DNA of 36,674 nucleotides from an uncultured Monoglobus sp. (GTDB lineage Bacteria > Bacillota > Clostridia > Monoglobales > Monoglobaceae), in NCBI GenBank assembly GCA_947585115.1, contig CANPWW010000019.1:1-36674 (forward strand), in the 5' to 3' direction. Below are positions 1 through 6,469 of the stretch, piece by piece. The first letter of the stretch is position 1; every line of letters starts with the position of its first letter. The notes beneath the pieces were generated by a model. That model made no database searches, was not told the DNA's origin, and saw only the letters and a program-made list of their open reading frames with translations. A program made the translations under genes and the position numbers.

Positions 1-44
1 ATGCGAAGCAATTTGTTTTTAACCTTTCTTGAAAATCTACACAT
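1..44 (-). CDS. 5' end of an unidentified leftward gene (partial)
   Basis: An ATG on the minus strand at 44 is preceded by a very good SD (GGAGG, 8 nt spacing, plus positions 53-57). The frame stays open to the window edge and gives MCRFSRKVKNKLLR, a short basic start. Only 14 codons are visible, so no function can be given. The call rests on the SD and on the inverted repeat just upstream; without more sequence it could also be a short leader peptide. Confidence 0.5.
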   Translation of the reverse strand, partial: MCRFSRKVKNKLLR

Positions 45-57
45 AAATTGTACCTCC

Positions 58-90
58 TGTAATTAGAATTGGAATATGTTTCTAATTACA
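58..90 (-). promoter_or_regulatory. 11-bp inverted repeat abutting the SD of the partial gene
   Basis: TGTAATTAGAA (58-68) and TTCTAATTACA (80-90) are perfect reverse complements with an 11-nt loop. In the leftward transcript the hairpin ends directly before the GGAGG of the gene starting at 44. It could be an operator or an mRNA hairpin that affects ribosome access; the sequence does not decide between these. Confidence 0.45.
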
Positions 91-92
91 AG

Positions 93-128
93 GGCATCTT
101 TCGCTAATCATGATTAGCGAAAGATGCC
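93..128. repeat. 36-nt perfect palindrome
   Basis: Positions 93-110 (GGCATCTTTCGCTAATCA) are exactly reverse-complemented at 111-128. The core contains GATTAGCGA, a word that recurs in the tandem repeat elements at 8850 and 15217 and, in reverse, near 4609. It lies in the leader region of the partial gene, just downstream of a TTGACA (minus strand, plus 146-151) for which I find no good -10. Confidence 0.7.
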
Positions 129-183
129 GCACAACTTTTCTGATTTGTCAAGTGTTTTTTTGAAAAAAGTTTAAAAATATTTC

Positions 184-219
184 AAAAAAAGAACCAAGTC
201 CTTTTTCTGAACTTGGTCC
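184..219 (-). terminator. Rho-independent terminator of the hemZ end
   Basis: On the minus strand a 9-bp stem (one G-U pair; plus arms 191-199 and 211-219, core ACCAAGT/ACTTGGT) is followed by a run of T (plus A-run 184-190). It lies about 50 bp after the hemZ stop and would end the recJ-relA-MBL-hemZ transcript. Confidence 0.75.
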
Positions 220-265
220 TTTGCTCTCTTTCTTAACTTAATGACATTGCCAATTATAGGGGCTT

Positions 266-1474
266 TTATAATTCTCTTTTAAATTCGGAAATTCTGTGGC
301 GGAAGTCGGGAATTTCGCCGCGGAGTATGTCTTTGCGGTGGAGCATTTCGTCTATCCTTAAAATATAGTCCTTCGGCTCCTTGACGTTGAATATCCGCTC
401 AATGCGGTCGGTCTCTCTGTCGACCGTTTTGGTAACGCCGCCGCAGCCCATTGAAATGATAGTCTGTATCTCCTCCATGATATAGAGATTATACAGCGAC
501 TCGTATCCGGGCAGGGCGTAGCCCACATTTTCAAGGTTGCCCAGCTGATTCTTCTGGCGGTACATATAATACGGGCGCTTGCCTTTTGACGCCAGAAACT
601 CGCGAGCATAATCGACCATTTTGCTGACCGTTCCGCCGTCGGTCAGATCGTAATCGCTCAAATACTCGTTGAGCCTCGACGAGCGCTTTATGCTCATAAC
701 ATGCACCGTGGTGTCGGTCGGCTTTAGCTTTTCCACTTCCTCCAAGGTGTATTTGAACATATCGAGGCTCTCTCCGGGGAGCCCCGCGATAACGTCCATA
801 TTTATGTCGTCAAATCCGCGCTCCCGCGCCAGCGCCATCGCGCCGCGTATATCCCGCGCCGAGTGGGCCCTGCCGATAACACGCAGCGTCTCGTCGTTCA
901 TCGACTGGGGATTTATGCTTATGCGGCTGACGCCGTGCCGTTTCATGACGTCCAGCTTTTCGCGGTCGATCGTGTCGGGTCTGCCCGCCTCGACCGTGAA
1001 TTCCCTGACCCGCGACAAGTCGAACTCGTTTTCAAGGCAGGTCAGCATATCGTCCATAAGCCCGGCCGAAAGCGAGGTAGGCGTTCCGCCTCCTATGTAT
1101 ACGGTCTCGACAATGTTTTTGTTTTCTTTGACTATCTCTGCCGTGTAGGCGATCTCCTTTTTAAGCGCCTCGACATAGTCGGGCTTGAGCTTTGCCGCCT
1201 GCTTGGTGCCGTTTGTGACAAAAGAGCAATAAAGGCAGCGGCTGGGGCAGAACGGGATCCCGATATAGAGGCTGACGCCATTTTCATACATTTTTTCACG
1301 CACCGGAACAAGCGCCCTCGCACATTCCAGAGCAAGGGCCGCTTTTTGGTATTCGGTTCCGCATTCGGTCACAAAATAGTCTATGACCTGCTCATCGGTC
1401 ATGCCGCGCGCCAAAAGCTTGGTAGCGATTTTTGCGGGGCGGATCCCTGTGAGCTTTCCCCATGGATTGTTCAT
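266..1474 (-). CDS. hemZ: Oxygen-independent coproporphyrinogen III oxidase-like radical SAM protein, HemZ type, N-terminally short
   Basis: HemZ proteins are radical SAM enzymes of the coproporphyrinogen dehydrogenase group, cytosolic, linked to heme synthesis. The protein (402 aa) shows the [4Fe-4S] motif CxxxCxxC at C76, C80 and C83 (IPFCPSRCLYC) and the GGGTPT strand at about 128-133. It begins MNNPWGKLTGIRP, a conserved block that in Bacillus and clostridial HemZ lies after an N-terminal part of roughly 90-100 residues; family lengths of 470-500 are from memory. I chose the ATG at 1474 over an in-frame TTG at 1513 because GGAGAGGGG sits just upstream, and because the TTG would read through a repeat element. 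Last gene of a leftward run (relA-MBL-hemZ). It could be a natural short HemZ or a truncated, non-functional copy. Confidence 0.82.
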   Translation of the reverse strand: MNNPWGKLTGIRPAKIATKLLARGMTDEQVIDYFVTECGTEYQKAALALECARALVPVREKMYENGVSLYIGIPFCPSRCLYCSFVTNGTKQAAKLKPDYVEALKKEIAYTAEIVKENKNIVETVYIGGGTPTSLSAGLMDDMLTCLENEFDLSRVREFTVEAGRPDTIDREKLDVMKRHGVSRISINPQSMNDETLRVIGRAHSARDIRGAMALARERGFDDINMDVIAGLPGESLDMFKYTLEEVEKLKPTDTTVHVMSIKRSSRLNEYLSDYDLTDGGTVSKMVDYAREFLASKGKRPYYMYRQKNQLGNLENVGYALPGYESLYNLYIMEEIQTIISMGCGGVTKTVDRETDRIERIFNVKEPKDYILRIDEMLHRKDILRGEIPDFRHRISEFKREL

Positions 1475-1478
1475 AGAA

Positions 1479-1523
1479 CCCCTCTCCGCCCGCAAGCGGG
1501 CACCTCTCCCCAAGGGGCGAGGC
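1479..1523. repeat. Two-hairpin intergenic repeat (copy 1)
   Basis: Structure: CCCCTCTC, a hairpin GCCCGC-AA-GCGGGC (1488-1501), then CTCTCCCC-AA-GGGGCGAG. Related copies lie at 15256-15302 and 15395-15440, with a half copy at 15453-15472. Read leftward, its end (GAGAGGGG) is the SD of hemZ, and its other end lies 5 nt from the stop codon of the upstream MBL gene, so the element fills almost the whole spacer. Confidence 0.75.
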
Positions 1524-1528
1524 TTTTA

Positions 1529-2161
1529 TTATCTCAGATAAAAATTATGCTTTCTCTCGTAGCCGACCGTGGTGGCCTCTCCGTGACCGGGATAAAGCGG
1601 CGTCTCGTCGCTCAATACCAGCAGTTTTTTCTTTATCGAATTTATCTCGGCCGCCATATCCCCCGTAGGCAGATCGGCTCTGCCGACGCTGCCACAGAAC
1701 ACGGTGTCGCCGCAGAAAACCATGCCGTCAAAGGCAAGGCACATGCTGTCGATCGTGTGTCCCGGAGTGTAGATCGCCTTAAATTTCCGATCCCCGAAGG
1801 CTATCTCGTCTCCGTCTCCCACAGTCTCATCCGCCGAAAATGTCTCTATCCTGCCGCAAATATCCTCGCAGCAGTTCTTCCGCGGATCTCCCAACACGTC
1901 AACGCCTTTTATGTGGCAGTAAACGGGCGCGCCGGTCATTGATTTAAGACCCTTGAGCCCTCCGATGTGGTCATAGTGGCCGTGGGTCAGGATTATCAAT
2001 TCTATATCGCAGCCCTCGTCCTCCGCGGTTCTGTGTATGAGCTTCGGCTTGTCGGCGGGATCGATAACCGCCGCCTTTTTGCGTGCGGTGTCGCAGAACA
2101 CGTAGCAGTTTGTCGCGACCGGGCCGAGTATCAATCTTTTGATTTTAATATTTTCGTTCAT
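1529..2161 (-). CDS. MBL-fold metallo-hydrolase, glyoxalase II-like
   Basis: A 210-aa cytosolic metallo-beta-lactamase fold protein. The zinc motif THGHYDHIGG gives H60, H62, D64 and H65; further metal ligands are expected in PGHTIDS and in PGHGEAT near the C-terminus. The length fits the short YcbL-type glyoxalase II-like hydrolases, which lack the C-terminal substrate domain of true glyoxalase II, so the substrate (a hydroxyacyl thioester or other ester) is uncertain. The start at 2161 has SD GGGAGG at 8 nt. It follows relA by 16 nt and precedes hemZ. The relA-MBL order is common in clostridia (from memory). Confidence 0.88.
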   Translation of the reverse strand: MNENIKIKRLILGPVATNCYVFCDTARKKAAVIDPADKPKLIHRTAEDEGCDIELIILTHGHYDHIGGLKGLKSMTGAPVYCHIKGVDVLGDPRKNCCEDICGRIETFSADETVGDGDEIAFGDRKFKAIYTPGHTIDSMCLAFDGMVFCGDTVFCGSVGRADLPTGDMAAEINSIKKKLLVLSDETPLYPGHGEATTVGYERKHNFYLR

Positions 2162-2177
2162 GTCCGTTCCCTCCCGT

Positions 2178-4370
2178 TTAGTGCCTGCGTCTGTTGACCG
2201 AAATAATGCCGCTCAAGTTCTTGATACTCTTGATTATCCTGTCAAGCTGGCCGGTATTCGCAAGCTGAGCCGTTACCTCGACGATCGCCAGATCGTTTTT
2301 GCCCGTCCTTGCGTTAACATTGGTGACCGGGGCTTTTGTCTCGTTTATTATATTCATAATGTCGACCAAGAGATTTACGCGGTCTGAGGCGGTAATGGTT
2401 ATGGTGGACTTATACGAAAGCGGAGTTTCGGAATCCTCTATCCAATGCACCGAGATCAATCGTCCGCGCTCAATCTCGTTGTTTTGCGCGTTGATAATGT
2501 TGAGACAATCCGCTCTGTGGATCGCCACGCCTCTGCCTCTTGTCACGTAGCCGACGATATCGTCGCCGGGGATCGGGTTGCAGCAATGGGAAAAACGGAC
2601 CATGCAGTTTTCGATACCCTCGACCGCAACGCCGCCGGTGCTGCTCTTGGGGCCCTGCTTGACTTTGATCGGCACGGCAAGCTCCTCGGGAGTTACCTCG
2701 CGCTCAAGCAGCCGCCTGCTCTTTGACTCGGTTATAAAGCGGTTTACAAATCGCGTGCCGTTCACTCCGCCGAAGCCCACCGCGGCGTACAGATCGGTGA
2801 TTTCCTTAAATCCGTAACGTTTGAGCAGCGGATTGACAAAATCCGCGTCCTCGATATATTTTTGCGGTATGTTGTTTTTGGACATCTCTTTTTCGATGGC
2901 CGTTTTGCCCTTTTCGATGTTCTCCTCGCGGTTGACCTTCTTGAACCACTGGTTGATCTTGTTCCGCGCCTCGTTGGTCTTGCATATTTTGAGCCAGTCG
3001 ATATTGGGGCCGTGGGGCGTGGAGCTGGTGATTATATCCACAAAGTCGCCGTTGCGGAGCTCGTGAGACAGCGGCACGATCTTGCCGTTGACCTTGGCGC
3101 CTATCATTTTGTTTCCGACCGCGCTGTGTATCTTGTACGCAAAGTCTATCGGCGTGGAGCCCACCGGCAGCGCCTTGACGTCGCCCTTCGGAGTGAACAC
3201 GAAAACCTCGTCGCTGAACATGTCGATCTTGAGGGTCTCCATGAACTCATCCGGATTGGTGGTCTCCTTCTGAAGCTCAAGCAAGTTCTTTATCCATGCC
3301 AGCTTCTCGTCCATATCGTCGGTGCCGCTTTTGCCCTCTTTGTACTTCCAGTGGGCCGCGATTCCGTTCTCGGCGATCTGGTGCATCTCCCATGTTCTGA
3401 TCTGTATCTCAAACGGGGTGCCTCCGGGACCGATAAGCGTCGAGTGCAGCGACTGGTACATATTGGGCTTTGGCATCGCGATATAATCCTTGAACCTGCC
3501 CGGCATCGGGGTGTAGAGCTCATGCACCATACCCAGCACCGCGTAGCAGTCGGCCACTGTGTCGACTATAACGCGCACCGCGAACAGGTCATACAGCTCG
3601 TCGATCGTCTTGTTTTGCATAAACATTTTTCTGTATATGCTGTAGAAATGCTTGGCTCTGCCGTAGGCCGTCGCCTTAATATTCATTTCGTCCAGTTTCT
3701 TTTTGATTATGTCTATGATCTCGCTGATATACTGCTCGCGCTCCTCGCGCTTCTGAGCGATATTGTCCACGATCTCATAGTAGCCTATCGGGTCGATATA
3801 ACGCAGAGCCAGATCCTCAAGCTCCATTTTGATCTTCGCCATACCTAGGCGATGAGCCAGAGGCGAGTATACCTCCAGTGTCTCGCGGGAGATCGCGCGC
3901 TGGCGGTCCTCCTTCATGAAGCGCAGGGTGCGCATGTTGTGGAGCCTGTCGGCAAGCTTGATTATAATGACGCGCACATCCTTCGCCATAGCGAAAAACA
4001 TCTTGCGCAGCGTCTCGACCTGCTGCTCTTCCTTAGATGAATAGGGAATTTTGGCAAGCTTGGTAACGCCGTCGACCAGCATGGCGACGGTCTCTCCGAA
4101 CTCGCGGACAAGATCCTCGCGGGTGGCCTCGGTGTCCTCCACAACGTCATGGAGCAGAGCGGCGCAGATCGACTCGGTGTCAAACTCCATCTCGGCGATG
4201 ATCGACGCCACCTGAATGGGGTGGTTGACAAAGGGCTCGCCCGATTTGCGCTTTTGACCCTCATGATGCTCAACGGCATAGTGATAAGCCTTCTCCACCT
4301 GGGACAGGTCGCCGTTTTTATTATATTTTCTGATCAGTTCAATTAAAGTTGAAAGCTCGTTGCCCTTCAT
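2178..4370 (-). CDS. relA: Bifunctional (p)ppGpp synthetase/hydrolase, RelA/SpoT family
   Basis: Controls the stringent response by making and degrading (p)ppGpp in the cytosol. The 730-aa protein has the full long-Rel layout: HD hydrolase (H50 and the HDxxED motif at 74-79), synthetase domain with RFKDYIAMPKPN near residue 290, TGS domain (VFVFTPKGDVKALP, about 390-450), a Cys-containing region (SHCCNPIPGDD), and a C-terminal ACT domain (about 655-730). The RFKD form of the synthetase motif is that of bifunctional Rel enzymes rather than synthetase-only RelA. The ATG at 4370 has GGGAG at 8 nt, which lies in the repeat-rich spacer upstream. No promoter is visible in that spacer, so transcription probably continues from recJ. 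Confidence 0.95.
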   Translation of the reverse strand: MKGNELSTLIELIRKYNKNGDLSQVEKAYHYAVEHHEGQKRKSGEPFVNHPIQVASIIAEMEFDTESICAALLHDVVEDTEATREDLVREFGETVAMLVDGVTKLAKIPYSSKEEQQVETLRKMFFAMAKDVRVIIIKLADRLHNMRTLRFMKEDRQRAISRETLEVYSPLAHRLGMAKIKMELEDLALRYIDPIGYYEIVDNIAQKREEREQYISEIIDIIKKKLDEMNIKATAYGRAKHFYSIYRKMFMQNKTIDELYDLFAVRVIVDTVADCYAVLGMVHELYTPMPGRFKDYIAMPKPNMYQSLHSTLIGPGGTPFEIQIRTWEMHQIAENGIAAHWKYKEGKSGTDDMDEKLAWIKNLLELQKETTNPDEFMETLKIDMFSDEVFVFTPKGDVKALPVGSTPIDFAYKIHSAVGNKMIGAKVNGKIVPLSHELRNGDFVDIITSSTPHGPNIDWLKICKTNEARNKINQWFKKVNREENIEKGKTAIEKEMSKNNIPQKYIEDADFVNPLLKRYGFKEITDLYAAVGFGGVNGTRFVNRFITESKSRRLLEREVTPEELAVPIKVKQGPKSSTGGVAVEGIENCMVRFSHCCNPIPGDDIVGYVTRGRGVAIHRADCLNIINAQNNEIERGRLISVHWIEDSETPLSYKSTITITASDRVNLLVDIMNIINETKAPVTNVNARTGKNDLAIVEVTAQLANTGQLDRIIKSIKNLSGIISVNRRRH

Positions 4371-4654
4371 CGTCGCGTCTCCCTTCGCTTATCGCAAAAC
4401 CCGCGAGCGGCTTTTGCTCACCGCTGCGGGGCCGCTCCTCTTTCCCAAAAACGCAAGCGTTTTTGGGAGCCCTGTCTGTCTCGCCTCTTGGCTCGTTCCG
4501 ACGCAAGCGTCGGAAGCTTCGCCCTTGCCGGCAGCCGCTCCTCTTCCCACAAAACGCACTCCGTTGGCGTTTTGCGGGAGCCCTGCCTGTTTTCTCCCTT
4601 CGCTAATCCCTAAAACTACGTTGGCGCAAGGGCTCTTGTCCCCTGCGCCCTTTT
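4371..4654. repeat. Repeat-filled spacer between recJ and relA
   Basis: No gene is present in these 284 bp. They hold a chain of hairpins: 4444-4467 (CCCAAAAACGC-AA and its complement, perfect), 4496-4515 (TTCCGACGC-AA and its complement, perfect), 4546-4578 (CAAAACGC/GCGTTTTG inside CCC/GGG, one mismatch) and about 4622-4650 (GGCGCAAGGG against CCCCTGCGCC, one mismatch, followed on the plus strand by six T). CCGCTCCTCTTCCC or a near copy occurs before both the 4444 and the 4546 hairpins, and GGGAGCCCTG after both, so this is a duplicated unit. CCCTTCGCTTATC (4381) and CCCTTCGCTAATC (4597) bracket the block. Confidence 0.7.
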
Positions 4655-6358
4655 TTATCTTGATTCCGTGGGTCTCATGTCTTTGAGTATCAGCTGCACA
4701 TTCTGGAATCCCTTGTAGTCGTTTATATCAAGCGCAAACGCCACGTCCACAAAGTCGCCTTCCTCAAAGCTGTTATAGTACTCGCCCATGCCAAAGCCCA
4801 CAGCGTCGAGGTATTTGCCGTCTTTGTAAAGCGTCATCCTCAGATGCTTGCCCTCGCTCATCACGCTTATCCTGTGTATTTTTATGTTGCGTACTGAGAA
4901 CGCGGGCGTGGGATTGTTGACGCCGAACGGCTGCAGCTTGTTGATGTCGTGAACGGTGTCGAGGGTGATATATGTCACCTTTATCTGCGCGTCCAGCGAG
5001 ATCTCGGGTATGCGGTTAACGTTGGCGGTATTGCCCTTGGCGTACTCGTTGATCTTTTTTCTGAACGCCTCGATGTTGTCAGACTTTATCGTCAGTCCCG
5101 CCGCCAGCTCGTGGCCGCCGAATTTTTCAAGCAGATCCGCGGAATTCTCCAGCGCGCCGAACAGATTAAAGCCGGTAACGCTTCTTCCGCTGCCCTTTGC
5201 CGATTCGCCGTCAACCGCGAACAGGATCGAGGGCTTATAATACTTCTCTGTTATTTTTGACGAAACTATGCCGACTATACCGTGGTGCCAATTTTCGTGG
5301 GGAATAACCAGAATATCGTCGTCCTTGATCTCGGGGTGCTGCTTGATATACTCAAGAGCCTCCTTGAACATCTTCTGCTCGGTCTGCTGGCGCAGGGTGT
5401 TCTCGTGGCACAGCGACTCGGCGAGCTCAGCCGCCTTTTCCTTGTCGTCGGTCAGAAACAGCTCGACGCTGGTAGACGCGCAGCCCAATCTGCCGCTGGC
5501 GTTGATCCTGGGCGCTATGGTGTAGCCTATGGTCGACGTGGTTATTGCCTTGCCGTTGGTCGAAACGTCAATAAGCGCCTTGAGACCGATATTCTTTGTG
5601 GTCTTGAATTTTTTAAGACCCTCGGTTACAATGACGCGGTTCTCGTCGATCAGCGGTGAGATGTCCGCCACGGTGCCGAGGCACATCAGATCGGCGTACT
5701 CATCCATTATATTTTTAAGAGGCTCGCTCTTGTTGAGCGCCTGTATAAGCTTGAACACGACTCCCACGCCCGCGAGACTTTTGAACGGGTAGGGGCAGTC
5801 CTTGCGCTTGGGGTCGATCGCGGCGTACACATCGGGTATCATCTCTTTGCACTCGTGGTGGTCGGTTATGATAAAGTCAAGCCCGATAGACTTGGCGTAC
5901 TCCGCTTCCTCCACCGCGGTGATTCCCGTGTCGACCGTAATAATGAGCTTGGTGCCGTCGGCTTTGATCTTATCCAGCGCCTCGCGGTTGACGCCGTAGC
6001 CCTCGACCATGCGGTCGGGAACATAAAATCCGACTTCTATGCCCATTTTTTCGAGCTGCTTATAGAGGATCGCGATCGAGGTGATGCCGTCCACGTCATA
6101 GTCGCCGTAGATCGTGATCTTCTCCTTCTTCTCGCCCGCGGCGAGGATCCTCTCGACCGCCTTGTCCATATCCTTCATCAAGAACGGGTCATGGAGCTCG
6201 CTCAGGTCCCTTGACAGGAACTTGCGTATATCCTCATCCTCCCTGATGCCGCGATTATACAGAATAATAGCCGTGAGCGGCGAAACCTTGAAGGTCCTGG
6301 AAATCTCGAGCACCCTGTTTTTGTCAAACTGTTTAAGAATCCATGTCTTTTTTAGCAT
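4655..6358 (-). CDS. recJ: Single-stranded-DNA-specific 5'-3' exonuclease RecJ
   Basis: RecJ degrades single-stranded DNA in recombination and mismatch repair. The 567-aa protein carries the DHH phosphoesterase motifs: DYDVDG at 86-91, TDHHE near 150, and the DHHA1-type GGH (KFGGHELAAG), followed by an OB-like C-terminal part (INKLQPFGVNNPTPAF). The size equals that of typical bacterial RecJ. An in-frame TTG at 6382 exists, but the ATG at 6358 aligns with RecJ N-termini (MLKKTWILK) and has GGGGAG about 11 nt upstream. A promoter lies at 6413-6441. It sits between mutS2 and relA, so repair genes precede the stringent-response gene. Confidence 0.93.
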   Translation of the reverse strand: MLKKTWILKQFDKNRVLEISRTFKVSPLTAIILYNRGIREDEDIRKFLSRDLSELHDPFLMKDMDKAVERILAAGEKKEKITIYGDYDVDGITSIAILYKQLEKMGIEVGFYVPDRMVEGYGVNREALDKIKADGTKLIITVDTGITAVEEAEYAKSIGLDFIITDHHECKEMIPDVYAAIDPKRKDCPYPFKSLAGVGVVFKLIQALNKSEPLKNIMDEYADLMCLGTVADISPLIDENRVIVTEGLKKFKTTKNIGLKALIDVSTNGKAITTSTIGYTIAPRINASGRLGCASTSVELFLTDDKEKAAELAESLCHENTLRQQTEQKMFKEALEYIKQHPEIKDDDILVIPHENWHHGIVGIVSSKITEKYYKPSILFAVDGESAKGSGRSVTGFNLFGALENSADLLEKFGGHELAAGLTIKSDNIEAFRKKINEYAKGNTANVNRIPEISLDAQIKVTYITLDTVHDINKLQPFGVNNPTPAFSVRNIKIHRISVMSEGKHLRMTLYKDGKYLDAVGFGMGEYYNSFEEGDFVDVAFALDINDYKGFQNVQLILKDMRPTESR

Positions 6359-6412
6359 ACCTAATATATCTCCCCAAATCAATTAATTTACATAAGAAAC
6401 AACTATCTAGTA

Positions 6413-6441
6413 ATTTTAACATTAGTTCCGCAAAAAATCAA
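6413..6441 (-). promoter_or_regulatory. Promoter of recJ
   Basis: Minus strand TTGATT (plus 6436-6441), 17-nt spacer, TAAAAT (plus 6413-6418), 55 bp before the recJ start, in the AT-rich 111-bp spacer after mutS2. No GC-rich terminator is visible after mutS2, so recJ may also receive read-through. Confidence 0.65.
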
Positions 6442-6469
6442 CATATTTTTAAAAAAAATATTAATTTTT

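Noticed and set aside
863-1942. A 359-codon plus-strand open frame across hemZ and the MBL gene
   Set aside because: Antisense to two well-supported genes and crossing the repeat between them; no motif or initiation signal.
2862-3848. A 328-codon plus-strand open frame
   Set aside because: Antisense to relA/spoT, whose domains and motifs are complete; no sign of coding in the shadow frame.
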